44,962 bases of DNA from an uncultured Muribaculaceae bacterium (GCA_905233845.1 CAJOFH010000020.1:1-44962), one strand, 5' to 3'; positions 18,116 to 27,259 are shown, numbered from the stretch's first letter. Translations and numbers: made by a program. The notes: generated from the sequence alone by a model not told the origin.

Positions 18116-18553
18116 TTACATCTCGCCGTAGGGCAATTTTGCAATCAGTTCACCAAGTTTCTTGGCGCCATCGCTCAGCTTGCTGCCGACCATGGTTTTG
18201 AGCATAAAGGGCAGCTCGATGTTGATTTCGGTAACAGCCTGAGTGCTTGTCTCGTCTATCGCCTCAAGGTTTATAGTAAGTCCAAATGGCACTGGCGACG
18301 ACTGAGCTGTGTACTTCACCATATTAGGCGCCACACTCTCGCTCACACTGAGCTTCAAAGCTCCCATCGGTGAGTCAACACTAATACCGTCGTCCTCAAA
18401 CTTAACACTCTCCAAGTGCTTGCGGGCATCTTCGGGCAGTCGATCAATATTTTTGTCGATGTGCTCCTTAAACACAAGAGGATCACTCAGCTTGTTGTAA
18501 ATAACTTCAATGTTATGCTCTATTGTAACTTTTTCGCTCTTGTAGGTTTCCAT
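18116..18553 (-). CDS. SRPBCC-family protein
   Basis: A 145-residue protein with the pattern of the START/SRPBCC ligand-binding fold: a first beta-strand with EKVTIEHNIEVIYNKLSDP, a run of strands in the middle and a long C-terminal helix (KTMVGSKLSDGAKKLGELIAKL). No signal peptide, so cytoplasmic. It starts 29 nt after pyrE on the same strand. This pyrE-SRPBCC pairing is, from memory, common in Bacteroidales, which suggests a conserved but unknown link. The ligand is unknown. Confidence 0.82.
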   Translation of the reverse strand: METYKSEKVTIEHNIEVIYNKLSDPLVFKEHIDKNIDRLPEDARKHLESVKFEDDGISVDSPMGALKLSVSESVAPNMVKYTAQSSPVPFGLTINLEAIDETSTQAVTEINIELPFMLKTMVGSKLSDGAKKLGELIAKLPYGEM

Positions 18554-18582
18554 TTTGATGATTGTTTTATATAAGGTTTTAA

Positions 18583-19233
18583 TTAATCAACATTTGGAGA
18601 GACTGGTGTCCAGTTCTCAGGATTTTCGTGCCACAGTTCCAGTGCATCAACATCTTGATCTTTGATGTAATCTGTCGCCAAGGCTGCTTCTATCATAGCG
18701 TGATAGTTAGTAAGGGTAATGAGTTCCAATTCTTCGTTCTTGAAGGCTTCGAGAGCCTCGTCAAATTCATAGGTAAACATTGCCACCATTCCCATCACAT
18801 CACCGCCAGCAAGTTGCATCTCATGCAATGCCTTGATAGCGTTGTGACCAGTCGACACCAAGTCCTCGATAAGCACCACCCGCTGACCTGGCTTGAAATT
18901 GCCCTCTATCAAGTTCTCCAAACCATGATCCTTGGGGACATCGCGGACATAGACAAACGGCAAGCCCAGTGTGTCGGCAACAAGGGCACCCATAGCTATC
19001 GAACCCATCGCAACACTCGCCACCACCTCGGCATCGGGGAAGTGTTCAAGTATCAAACGCGACAGCTCCACCTTTAAGAAACGTCGCACGTCGGGGTAAG
19101 ACAACGTGATTTTGTTGTCATTATAAATGGGAGCGTTCCATCCGTTGCCCCACAAGAAAGGACGATCGGGCTGAAGCATAATTGCGTTTATCTTCAGCAG
19201 TTTTTTTGCTAATGTCAAGTCTAAACTTTCCAT
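18583..19233 (-). CDS. pyrE: Orotate phosphoribosyltransferase
   Basis: A 216-residue cytoplasmic enzyme that joins orotate and PRPP to make OMP in pyrimidine synthesis. The PRPP-binding motif RVVLIEDLVSTGHNA and the upstream FVYVRDVPKDHG catalytic-loop region are both present, and NGWNAPIYNDNK is the usual N-terminal segment. The length is normal. A TAATTTTG box on the minus strand (complement of 19266-19273) would give a leader of about 28 nt, but no matching TTG lies upstream. It is divergent from the DUF5715 gene. Confidence 0.93.
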   Translation of the reverse strand: MESLDLTLAKKLLKINAIMLQPDRPFLWGNGWNAPIYNDNKITLSYPDVRRFLKVELSRLILEHFPDAEVVASVAMGSIAMGALVADTLGLPFVYVRDVPKDHGLENLIEGNFKPGQRVVLIEDLVSTGHNAIKALHEMQLAGGDVMGMVAMFTYEFDEALEAFKNEELELITLTNYHAMIEAALATDYIKDQDVDALELWHENPENWTPVSPNVD

Positions 19234-19336
19234 GCTCTTAGTTTTTTGGGTTGATAATTACGGTACAAAATTAGCAAAAAACACAACAATCATTAAAATA
19301 ATTGTTTACAAATTACGAGTTTTTAGTCATTTTTTG

Positions 19337-19344
19337 TAATTTTG
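19337..19344 (+). promoter_or_regulatory. Possible -7 box directly before the DUF5715 gene
   Basis: TAATTTTG ends 4 nt before the ATG at 19349. If used, the transcript would start at or inside the start codon and be leaderless. No TTG is found 19-21 nt upstream, so this is tentative. Confidence 0.3.
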
Positions 19345-19348
19345 CCGT

Positions 19349-20050
19349 ATGAAAGAGATTTTGCACTATTTCAAAAACAAGCGTTCGGCTACTATAGCCG
19401 TCACCGTGGTGTGTGCGTTGATTGCTATCATCGTTGTTGCTGCTACTATTACCGAAGAGAAGAAACCAACAAGAGTCGTCGGTGGTAAGGCTAACCTGAA
19501 AGCAATATACCATTTTGATGACGTCAACGACATCCAACTCGTGGCAGCACAGCAATTTGGAATTCAGCCCCTCAAGACACGCGACGATCTCGACAGCACT
19601 CTCATCTCCTCTCTTAGCAAGATAGAAACCACCAATCTGCTCGTTGTGGAGCCACTCACCCACTCGGTGCCCTATCTTACCAATAATGCGGGAGACCTAC
19701 TCAACACCATTGCCGAGAATTTCCAAGACAAACTCCAAGACAAAGGAATCAAGCAATATCAAATTGTCGTCACATCACTCCTGAGAACTGAGCACGACGT
19801 GCGACGGCTGCAAAAGGTGAACCGAAATGCCGTCAGGAAAAGTTGCCACCTCTATGGAACGACTTTCGACATTGCTTACAACTGCTTCCAGCAAGTTGAT
19901 ACTCTTACCGATTTCGAGGGCAACACTGCATCTCACAAGGTGCTTGTAAACGTACTCGGTCAGACGCTCAAGGAACTGCGTGATGACAATAAATGCTACA
20001 TTAAATACGAACGACGACAACCTTGTTTTCACATAACATCAAGGTATTAG
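19349..20050 (+). CDS. DUF5715 family, M15-like peptidase, membrane anchored
   Basis: A 233-residue protein with one N-terminal membrane segment (about 14-33). The middle has the strand VVTSLLRT and then VRKSCHLYGTTFDIAY, which matches the S-x-H-x-x-G-x-x-x-D zinc motif of M15-type DD-peptidases with Cys in place of Ala. A C-terminal zinc histidine is hard to place (CFHITSRY is a candidate). This is the Bacteroidota family DUF5715, likely acting on peptidoglycan or its peptides in the periplasm. It is divergent from pyrE and stands alone. Confidence 0.75.
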   Translation: MKEILHYFKNKRSATIAVTVVCALIAIIVVAATITEEKKPTRVVGGKANLKAIYHFDDVNDIQLVAAQQFGIQPLKTRDDLDSTLISSLSKIETTNLLVVEPLTHSVPYLTNNAGDLLNTIAENFQDKLQDKGIKQYQIVVTSLLRTEHDVRRLQKVNRNAVRKSCHLYGTTFDIAYNCFQQVDTLTDFEGNTASHKVLVNVLGQTLKELRDDNKCYIKYERRQPCFHITSRY

Positions 20051-20116
20051 TTGTCAGTTTTTAGAAAAAACATAGTAATTAACTTAAAATATTAACTCTT
20101 TAAATTTTGTACAAAT

Positions 20117-20794
20117 ATGAAAAAGTATTTAGCCGAAATGGTGGGCACTATGGTGCTCGTATTGATGGGATGCGGCGTGGCTGTAAGCCTTGGCTGTGAC
20201 CCCGTTAACAACATTCCTGCTGTGGTGGGTACAGCTCTCGCCTTTGGTCTCGCAGTAGTGGCTATGGCCTACACCATTGGTGGCATCAGCGGATGCCACA
20301 TCAACCCAGCCATTACATTGGGATGCCTCTTGACTAAGCGCATCAGTGGTAAAGACGCTGCAATGTACATGATCTTCCAAGTAATCGGAGCCTTCATTGG
20401 TTCAGCTATCCTTTTCCTGCTTACAAACAACAGTGGCCTAGAAGGCACTGGTGCCAACGATTTGCAAGAAGGCGTGAACGTTGTGGGTGGCCTACTCGCC
20501 GAGATCTTCTTCACTTGCGTATTCGTTCTCGTAGTGCTTGGTGCAACAGCTAAGACAAACGGCGTCACCAACAACTTTGCAGGACTCGCTATTGGTCTAT
20601 CGCTCGTGCTCGTGCACCTGGTATGCATTCGCTACACAGGCACAAGTGTGAACCCTGCTCGCTCTATCGCTCCAGCAGTATTCCAAGGTGGAACAGCTTT
20701 GACAAACCTCTGGATTTTCATCGTGGGTCCATTCGTAGGTGCCGCTTTGGCTGCTATCATCTGGAAAATTGTTGAACCCAAAGAGGACAAGTAA
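20117..20794 (+). CDS. Aquaporin (MIP family), AqpZ-like
   Basis: A 225-residue inner-membrane channel with six membrane segments and the two NPA half-helices: HINPAITLG after TM2 (about residue 60) and SVNPARSIAPAV after TM5 (about residue 180). The arginine after the second NPA is the selectivity-filter one. The short loops and the second-half TSVNPARS point to a water channel (AqpZ type) rather than a glycerol facilitator. No glycerol kinase is next to it. A hairpin follows the stop. Confidence 0.92.
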   Translation: MKKYLAEMVGTMVLVLMGCGVAVSLGCDPVNNIPAVVGTALAFGLAVVAMAYTIGGISGCHINPAITLGCLLTKRISGKDAAMYMIFQVIGAFIGSAILFLLTNNSGLEGTGANDLQEGVNVVGGLLAEIFFTCVFVLVVLGATAKTNGVTNNFAGLAIGLSLVLVHLVCIRYTGTSVNPARSIAPAVFQGGTALTNLWIFIVGPFVGAALAAIIWKIVEPKEDK

Positions 20795-20827
20795 ATATCA
20801 AAATCTGTTTTTTAAAATATCCCGTTT

Positions 20828-20853
20828 ATCCCCCGCCTCGTCGCGGGGGATTT
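20828..20853 (+). terminator. Intrinsic terminator after the aquaporin gene
   Basis: A perfect 9-bp GC-rich stem, ATCCCCCGC (20828-20836) with GCGGGGGAT (20843-20851), loop CTCGTC. It is followed by TTATAA rather than a long T run, so efficiency is uncertain. Confidence 0.65.
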
Positions 20854-20893
20854 ATAAGCATTCTTTTAGTCACATAACCCACCCTTTTTATTA

Positions 20894-21295
20894 ATGTTAC
20901 GACTCTTTATACGCACAGTTCTTTCTATAGTGATGATTGCCACAGCAATCGCATGCTCTAACAAAAAAGAGGAAAAACCGTCGCCACTGCTGGAAAAAGC
21001 AATCGAAACTGCCACACAGGCTGCCGAGAAACTTGTGAAAACCGACCACAGCGACACGCTCGCAATGCAGAACTGCGTTCTTGAGGCAAAAACTTTGCAA
21101 ACAGAGTTTCAGGTTGCTAACGACACGGCAGCAATTAACGCTTTTAACCAAGCTTTTAAAAAATATCTCCTCGACAATGATCCTTCACTTGCCAAAGAGA
21201 TGTTCATTGAGCGACCTAAAGACCTGCCCAAAGATGAACCCTGGGATGAGTTTGAACAACTGGTCGAAGATCCAGACCCTGAACAGGAAGACTAA
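20894..21295 (+). CDS. Small putative lipoprotein
   Basis: A 133-residue protein with a lipoprotein signal (lipobox TAIAC, cysteine near residue 21). The mature part is charged and helical, with an acidic tail (VEDPDPEQED). No family is recognised. A second lipoprotein gene of similar helical make-up begins 37 nt downstream, and polyprenyl synthase follows, so the three may be one transcript. Probably attached to the inner face of the outer membrane or the periplasmic side of the inner membrane. Confidence 0.7.
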   Translation: MLRLFIRTVLSIVMIATAIACSNKKEEKPSPLLEKAIETATQAAEKLVKTDHSDTLAMQNCVLEAKTLQTEFQVANDTAAINAFNQAFKKYLLDNDPSLAKEMFIERPKDLPKDEPWDEFEQLVEDPDPEQED

Positions 21296-21332
21296 TAACA
21301 TTATCACAAAACATCAACATTGCTAAATCATT

Positions 21333-21977
21333 ATGAAACTTTCAAGACTTTCATTAGCTTCACTTTTATTGATAGTCATTGCCTCTCTCGCCAGCTGCAC
21401 CGAAAGTAAAGAAAAAGGCGTAGCTATGGCCAAAGACTTTGTTAAAGCTTGGAACGGAGATGCCGACTCACTAAGTTATCATATCGAAAAAATAAACTCC
21501 GCTCTCGACAGTCTCACTTTCAAAAGCCCATTTGTCGATGCCTTCATCGAGGAAGCTGCGAAAAGCGACAACACAGTGGCTTTGGCTGCTAAGGTGATGC
21601 TCAAAGACAGCGATGACGTGACAAGCGAACTGTGCGACAACATTATCGATGGGCTGGCAAGCGACAAACTCAATTACCGAGATGCCAGCGCCACAATTAT
21701 GCAACTCGCCGACGTGTGTAACAAGCTCAAGAAGGAAGACCTCTATAAGATTTTTGGTGAGAAGCTCGACAGCAAAGCCGAGGCGCTTTCACTCGACAAG
21801 CAGATGAAAGTCTATAGCAGTGCCACTACACCCGAGAAACTTGGCAAAGCTATGAAAACTGATGCCAACGCTCCTAACGCCAACAAAGACCTCATTAACC
21901 AGCAAGTTGAGGCCTTGAAAAACATCTACAATGATCAAGATTACAAGAAATTTATTGACGCTTATAAAAACGACTAA
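21333..21977 (+). CDS. Putative helical lipoprotein
   Basis: A 214-residue protein with lipobox LASC (cysteine near residue 22). The mature part is almost wholly helical, with regularly spaced K-L-D/E segments. No family is recognised. The stop is 2 nt before the polyprenyl synthase start, so the two are translationally coupled. A role linked to isoprenoid or envelope biogenesis is only suggested by position. Confidence 0.75.
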   Translation: MKLSRLSLASLLLIVIASLASCTESKEKGVAMAKDFVKAWNGDADSLSYHIEKINSALDSLTFKSPFVDAFIEEAAKSDNTVALAAKVMLKDSDDVTSELCDNIIDGLASDKLNYRDASATIMQLADVCNKLKKEDLYKIFGEKLDSKAEALSLDKQMKVYSSATTPEKLGKAMKTDANAPNANKDLINQQVEALKNIYNDQDYKKFIDAYKND

Positions 21978-21979
21978 AT

Positions 21980-22954
21980 ATGCACGACTATAATTATTAC
22001 CTCCGACTTGTGGACGGAGCAATCGAGAACATAAACTATCCCAAACAACCAGCAAAGCTTTATGAGCCCATCGCCTACACCATGGCTCTTGGTGGCAAAC
22101 GCGTAAGGCCAGTACTAACACTAATGACCTGCGAAGCTATGGGTGGCGACCTACAAAAGGCTATAAATCCTGCTCTTGGCATTGAGCTGTTCCACAATTT
22201 CACATTGGTTCATGACGACGTGATGGACCGTGCCGACCTGAGACGTAACAAGCCAACAGTGCACAAACGTTGGGACGAGAATGTGGCAATCCTCAGTGGC
22301 GATGCAATGCTCACCATGGCAGTTCAAGCTATGTCACGCGTCGACGACGACATTGTGGCACCCATTATGGAAGTTTTCAACGATGCGGCAATGAAAGTAT
22401 ATGAGGGTCAGCAATATGATATGGACTTTGAGCAACGAAACGATGTGACAGTCGAGGAGTATATGAAAATGATTCGCCTCAAGACTTCGGTATTGCTTGG
22501 ATGTTCTTGCAAGGTGGGAGCTATTGTAGCTCGCACCAACCAAGAGAATGCCGACAAGATTTATGAAATGGCGGTCAACTTGGGTATTGCTTTCCAGTTG
22601 CAAGACGACTATCTCGACGTGTGGGGCGACCCAGCCACATTCGGAAAGGCCATCGGTGGCGACATCGTCAACAACAAGAAGACTTTCCTGCTCATTAATG
22701 CCATTGACCAGGCTGGTGGCAACGATGCCAAAGCACTCAAGCACTGGCTCGCCGACTCCACTTCACCAAAGCAAGAGAAAATTCAAGCCGTTACGGCTAT
22801 ATACGAAAAATTAGGCATCAAAGACCAAGCCCGTAACGCCATTATTAAATACTCGCATCAGGCTCTTGATTTGTTGCACGAGACAAAGATGAGTTATGAT
22901 GCCTACAAGGTATTTGAATCGATTATCAACCAACTCGCCGACCGAGACCGATAG
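21980..22954 (+). CDS. Trans-polyprenyl diphosphate synthase
   Basis: A 324-residue prenyltransferase that condenses isopentenyl diphosphate onto allylic diphosphates, making the side chain of menaquinone. Both aspartate-rich motifs are present: HDDVMDRADLRRNKPTVHKRW (first, positions 22208-22273) and LQDDYLDVWGD (second). LGGKRVRP near residue 35 is the usual N-terminal motif. The residues before the first motif (ELFHNFTLVHDD) suit a long-chain product such as octaprenyl, but chain length is not certain from this. Coupled to the upstream lipoprotein gene. Confidence 0.92.
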   Translation: MHDYNYYLRLVDGAIENINYPKQPAKLYEPIAYTMALGGKRVRPVLTLMTCEAMGGDLQKAINPALGIELFHNFTLVHDDVMDRADLRRNKPTVHKRWDENVAILSGDAMLTMAVQAMSRVDDDIVAPIMEVFNDAAMKVYEGQQYDMDFEQRNDVTVEEYMKMIRLKTSVLLGCSCKVGAIVARTNQENADKIYEMAVNLGIAFQLQDDYLDVWGDPATFGKAIGGDIVNNKKTFLLINAIDQAGGNDAKALKHWLADSTSPKQEKIQAVTAIYEKLGIKDQARNAIIKYSHQALDLLHETKMSYDAYKVFESIINQLADRDR

Positions 22955-23003
22955 TTTTTAGTGTATATAGAACTTCTATCCACTTACTACTTAATCACTA
23001 TAA

Positions 23004-23774
23004 ATGATTGACTCACATAGTCACATCTATTGTCGGGAATTTAATGAGGACCGAGACCAAGCGATAGCACGAGCCCGTGAGGCTGGTGTGCGCCACATCA
23101 TTATGCCCAACGAGAATCTTGTGAGTGTACAGTATGTGGTGGCTGCACGCGATGCCTATCCTGGCTATATGTCTATTGCTCTGGGATTGCATCCTGAACT
23201 TGTGGATGGAGATTATGAGTCAAAACTCACAGCTTTGCGCCCTTTGTTTAATGAATACAAGCCAGTAGCTGTGGGAGAAATTGGCATCGACCTCTATTGG
23301 GATGCAACATGGCGCGAGCAGCAGATGGCTGCGCTCGACACACAGCTGCACTGGTGCAAGGAACTTGACATTCCTTTCATCATACACTGCCGCAATGCTC
23401 TCGACGAGATTCTGAGCGTGATGGACAACTTTGGCGAACCATTGCCACAGGGCGTGTTCCACAGCTTTACCGGCACTTCTGAGGAGGTGGATAAGGTGAG
23501 AAAGCGCGGTGACTTCTATTTTGGAGTGAACGGAATCGTCACTTTCAAGAAAAGCAAAGTCAAGGACATCTTGCCCGTGATAGGCATCGACCGACTGCTA
23601 CTTGAGACTGATTCGCCATATTTGGCACCTTTTCCACATCGCGGAAAGCGCAACGAGAGCTCATACATACCTTACATCTGCAATTTCATAGCAGGGCATT
23701 TAGGTTTTGCACCCGAAGATGTCTCAAAAAACACCGACCGCAACGCCATCAAGCTCTTCAACCTTGACATCTAA
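23004..23774 (+). CDS. TatD family metal-dependent hydrolase
   Basis: A 256-residue TIM-barrel metal hydrolase of the TatD family, which includes 3'-5' DNases. Metal ligands visible are HSH at residues 4-6 (IDSHSHIYC), the glutamate in VGEIGIDLYWD, the histidine in FIIHCRNA and FHSFTG, and the aspartate in LETDSPYLAP, followed by the family end motif HRGKRNES. The length is normal. It is followed after 12 nt by the CotH gene, although the two functions are unrelated. Confidence 0.92.
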   Translation: MIDSHSHIYCREFNEDRDQAIARAREAGVRHIIMPNENLVSVQYVVAARDAYPGYMSIALGLHPELVDGDYESKLTALRPLFNEYKPVAVGEIGIDLYWDATWREQQMAALDTQLHWCKELDIPFIIHCRNALDEILSVMDNFGEPLPQGVFHSFTGTSEEVDKVRKRGDFYFGVNGIVTFKKSKVKDILPVIGIDRLLLETDSPYLAPFPHRGKRNESSYIPYICNFIAGHLGFAPEDVSKNTDRNAIKLFNLDI

Positions 23775-23786
23775 ACACACCACTGA

Positions 23787-25904
23787 ATGACCAAGAAAAA
23801 CACATTGATAGCACTTGTGTTGCTAGCTCTGACCTTTTTTAGCGCCAGCGCACTTGACATTCCTAAAGGAACTTTCTACTTCGACAACTCACTGACAAAA
23901 TATTCTATTGTTAAGTTTGTCTTCGGCAGTTACTCCAATCCCGAGAGTTATGTCATGACAATGACCAACGAGGGCGACAATCTGTGGAGCATCACCATCC
24001 CCGAGACTGTGACGGGAATGTATAGGTATTGTTTTGCCGAGACCACCATACCCGATGGTATGCTCAACGAGACATTCCCCAATCTCAAAGACCGCATCAG
24101 CAACACACGCAACGAGAAGCGAACTGCAACTTGCGAACTCTCCATTCCTGTGGGATGGGTGTTCACTCCTAACAGCGGAAACAACTGGGCATCGGGCTCA
24201 TGGCAACAACCAGGCGAGTCGACATCCTATTCTGGAACACTTCCTGTGATGTTTATAAACACCGATGGTGGTGTACCCATTACTTCGAAGGATGAATATG
24301 TCTATGCCGAGTATTATATCGACAACATGGGCAACGACACATTTGAAAATGTAGGTTCGAAAGACGCGCCAGAGCTGATGCAGATTCGCGGGCGAGGCAA
24401 TTACACATGGACTGCATTTGACAAAAAACCCTACCGTCTCAAACTCGACTCAAAGACACCGCTTCTGGGTATGAAGCGCAACAAGCATTGGGCACTACTG
24501 GCGCATGCCGATGACAACCTCTCGTTCCTGCGAAACACTGTGGGATTTGAGGTGAGCCGATTGATGGGACTCGCTTGGACACCATCGCAACAGCCTGTGG
24601 AAGTGGTGTTGAATGGTGACTATATCGGGCTTTATATGCTCACCGAGATAATCAGGGTGGAGCCCGACCGAGTGAACATTACTGAGCAAGCCGACTACGA
24701 GACCGACCGGTTTAGTATCACTGGGGGCTGGTTGGTGGAAATTGACAACTACCAAGAAGAGGAACAAATTCGCACAGTGGAAGGAAACGGAAAGAGCATT
24801 TGGTCTACCTACAAGTCACCCGAACATTTGAGCGATGAACAACGTACTTATCTCACGGGACTCATCAATACTACTAACGCTGCCATTTATGTTAGTGATA
24901 AGACCAACAACAACTGGGAGAAGTATATCGACCCCGACACGTTGGCATGTTTCTACATCACTCAGGAGTTACTTGACGACACCGAGTCGTTCCACGGTAG
25001 CTGCTTCTGGCATAAGGAGAATGGCGACAGCACAAAAATCATGTTTGGACCTGTGTGGGACTTCGGGAACGCCTTCCATCGAGGCACTAATAGGTTCATA
25101 TACGACCGACCAGCGTTCACGCAAACGTGGATTGGTGAGATTGCCAAATTCCCACACTTCCAAGAGGTTGTGAAAAAGCATTGGGACCGTTTTGCACGCT
25201 TCCACTATAAGAAGATGGATGCTTTCATCAACTCGTTCATCAATCAGATTTACCAAGCCGTGATGAGCGATGCTGCACGTTGGCCACAATATAGCAACGC
25301 CGACATCCTGAATGACCGTGAGAACTTCAAAAACTACTTCAACAATAAGTATCAGTGGCTTGCCGAGCAATGGGGAACACCCGAAACCATCACTGGCGAT
25401 GTGAACCTCGACGGCATAGTCTCCTCGGTCGATATAACTATAATATACGACATCTTGTTGGGAAACACTGTGCCCGACGAAGAGCTTGCAACTGCCGCCG
25501 ATGTGAGTGGCGACGGCATCATCTCAGCAGTAGACATCACCATCATCTACGACATCTTACTGGGGACAAATGTACCACCTGAGCCCGAGACGGGTATTGT
25601 AATCAATGTTCAGTGCAACGTGGCGCCTTATCTCTATTCTTGGATTTATGTGAACGGTCACAACAATGTCCTCAACGGCAACTGGCCAGGAACACAAATG
25701 ACTGAGACTACCACTACCAACGATGGCATAACATGGTGGACACATCGTTTTGATGTAGAATATGATGCAATCAACATCATTCTTAACGCTGGCAACAGCC
25801 GAAATCAAACCAGCAACATCGAAGGCTTAACACCCGGCAACCACTACTTCATCTACGACGGCAACAAAACCTACCAAGACGTCACCAACCAGTACGTCTT
25901 TTAG
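23787..25904 (+). CDS. Secreted CotH-kinase protein with dockerin-like pair and starch-binding-like module
   Basis: A 705-residue exported protein with four parts. After the signal peptide (1-22) comes a beta-sandwich module (about 24-130) like those of starch-binding proteins. Residues about 150-535 are a CotH domain: MQIRGRGNYTW, KPYRLKLD, HWALLAHADD and the active-site segment MFGPVWDFGNAF, as in the atypical protein kinases of spore coats. Residues 537-595 are a dockerin-like EF-hand pair (DVNLDGIVSSVDIT and DVSGDGIISAVDIT). Residues about 604-700 are a CBM26-like module with WPGTQM and a NIILNAG strand, closely similar in plan to the modules of the amylase at 29132. It may phosphorylate or link a surface protein; its substrate is unknown. 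Confidence 0.85.
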   Translation: MTKKNTLIALVLLALTFFSASALDIPKGTFYFDNSLTKYSIVKFVFGSYSNPESYVMTMTNEGDNLWSITIPETVTGMYRYCFAETTIPDGMLNETFPNLKDRISNTRNEKRTATCELSIPVGWVFTPNSGNNWASGSWQQPGESTSYSGTLPVMFINTDGGVPITSKDEYVYAEYYIDNMGNDTFENVGSKDAPELMQIRGRGNYTWTAFDKKPYRLKLDSKTPLLGMKRNKHWALLAHADDNLSFLRNTVGFEVSRLMGLAWTPSQQPVEVVLNGDYIGLYMLTEIIRVEPDRVNITEQADYETDRFSITGGWLVEIDNYQEEEQIRTVEGNGKSIWSTYKSPEHLSDEQRTYLTGLINTTNAAIYVSDKTNNNWEKYIDPDTLACFYITQELLDDTESFHGSCFWHKENGDSTKIMFGPVWDFGNAFHRGTNRFIYDRPAFTQTWIGEIAKFPHFQEVVKKHWDRFARFHYKKMDAFINSFINQIYQAVMSDAARWPQYSNADILNDRENFKNYFNNKYQWLAEQWGTPETITGDVNLDGIVSSVDITIIYDILLGNTVPDEELATAADVSGDGIISAVDITIIYDILLGTNVPPEPETGIVINVQCNVAPYLYSWIYVNGHNNVLNGNWPGTQMTETTTTNDGITWWTHRFDVEYDAINIILNAGNSRNQTSNIEGLTPGNHYFIYDGNKTYQDVTNQYVF

Positions 25905-25924
25905 TTCAAATGCCTCAATGTATA

Positions 25925-26013
25925 GTGAATAGAGATAAAAGGGAAGAGAAGAGAAAAGAAAAGAAGAGATGAGAAGAGATGAGATGAGAAGAGATGAGAG
26001 GGAAGAGTGTCCA
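25925..26013. repeat. Purine-rich GA tract with GAGATGAGAAG-type units
   Basis: An almost pure A/G strand made of irregular AAGAGA and GAGATGAGAA units between convergent genes. Its GAGAGGGAAGA core (25996-26006) recurs at 38025-38035 and 39591-39601. No coding potential. Confidence 0.8.
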
Positions 26014-26035
26014 CTTCCTACTTCCTCCTCAGTTC

Positions 26036-27259
26036 CTATTCTCTCTTAATCGTTAACTTCTGCCCTATCTTGAGCTGATCAACATTAATGTTGGGATTCA
26101 TTTTCTTGATGGAGCTGATTGTAACGCCATATTTCTTTGCGATTTTAGTCAAATTCTCACCCGATTTAACCACATGGGTGAAAGGAGCTTTCCGTGCCTC
26201 CTCGAGGGCTCGCTGCTTAGCCTCTTGCTCGGCCTTTGCTGCCTCTTGCTTTGCGCGTTCAGCTTCTTGTTTGGCGCGTTCGGCTTCTTGCTTAGCTCGC
26301 TCCGCCTCTTGTTTGACTCTCTCGGCCTCTTGCTCTGCAAGCAGTTTCTCTTGCTGTTTACGTTCTTCTTCTCGCTGAATGCGCTCAGCTTCCAATTGCT
26401 CAGCATACTCATATTCCTCGGGCATAATAAGCAACGTGCCTATCTCGTTCCCCTGAGTATCAACATAATAGTATCTCAACTGCTTGCGCTCACGTTTTGC
26501 CGAAGCCAGCAAAAGGTTAAACTTTAAAGCCTCATTAGCTTGCTTGAACCAAGCGTCGCGTTTAGTGGTCACAAAAGCTGGCACGTTCACATTCTCACGG
26601 GTAATATAAGGCACCGTAACTTTGAGAGTCACTGTCGAAGAGTCGCTACTCATCTCCACGCCACTCAGATGCTCATTGTTGCCTATTGGAAGATGATGAT
26701 GGCTCACCACTTTGCTCGCAGCTGCAACATATTCAGAGACAGACCTCAATGTTGTCGTGTCGACATTACATTTAATACCACCTACCACTCGGTCAATCAA
26801 TGTGGGATTGTTGGCTCGGTGAGCTGTTATTATAAAGAAAGTACCAAACCCCACGTTATAAGCCATAGCTTCGCAGTCATAGTCATAGTTGTTTGATCTC
26901 TTCTTGAAGCTTACTGCCTGACATTCATGGCCTGAGACATAAGACTCATAAATCTCTGAGAAACCAGATGCAGCCCGACAAAACACGTCTTTTTTCTCCA
27001 GCACTTGATGAGTAAGGTAAAGTATGGGGTCAAAGGCACCCTCAATATAGTCGATGCGTGCCAACTCCATAGTAACCCCACGAGCGTCGACACGCGACAC
27101 GTCAACTCGAGCTCCATAGGGGCGCAGAGCGTCATCGTTGGTCAAAAACCAGCTATCATCGGGGGTCGTCAATGTAAAATAATCGTTCGTCACTGTTGTC
27201 GCATTAACACCAAGCACTACAGCAACCATCACTGTCAATAGAGAAAAAAATCGTCTCAT
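26036..27259 (-). CDS. Exported coiled-coil protein with C-terminal LysM domain
   Basis: A 407-residue protein with a signal peptide (about 1-20), a mixed domain of unknown family (about 21-285), a charged coiled coil (about 286-355) built on 7-residue AKQEAER units, and a LysM domain at about 360-407 (HVVKSGENLTKIAKKYGV to IGQKLTIKRE). LysM binds N-acetylglucosamine in peptidoglycan, so the coil probably acts as a periplasmic spacer. The coil DNA is a 21-bp tandem repeat, so its length may vary between strains. It stands alone and is convergent with the CotH gene. Confidence 0.85.
   Translation of the reverse strand: MRRFFSLLTVMVAVVLGVNATTVTNDYFTLTTPDDSWFLTNDDALRPYGARVDVSRVDARGVTMELARIDYIEGAFDPILYLTHQVLEKKDVFCRAASGFSEIYESYVSGHECQAVSFKKRSNNYDYDCEAMAYNVGFGTFFIITAHRANNPTLIDRVVGGIKCNVDTTTLRSVSEYVAAASKVVSHHHLPIGNNEHLSGVEMSSDSSTVTLKVTVPYITRENVNVPAFVTTKRDAWFKQANEALKFNLLLASAKRERKQLRYYYVDTQGNEIGTLLIMPEEYEYAEQLEAERIQREEERKQQEKLLAEQEAERVKQEAERAKQEAERAKQEAERAKQEAAKAEQEAKQRALEEARKAPFTHVVKSGENLTKIAKKYGVTISSIKKMNPNINVDQLKIGQKLTIKRE
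26215..26345. repeat. 21-bp tandem repeat coding for the coiled coil
   Basis: On the minus strand, units coding AKQEAER or its variants repeat at 21-bp spacing, with synonymous changes between copies. It lies within the LysM gene. Confidence 0.75.

Noticed and set aside
26540-26896. Plus-strand 118-residue frame opposite the LysM gene
   Set aside because: A shadow frame with no signal or domain.
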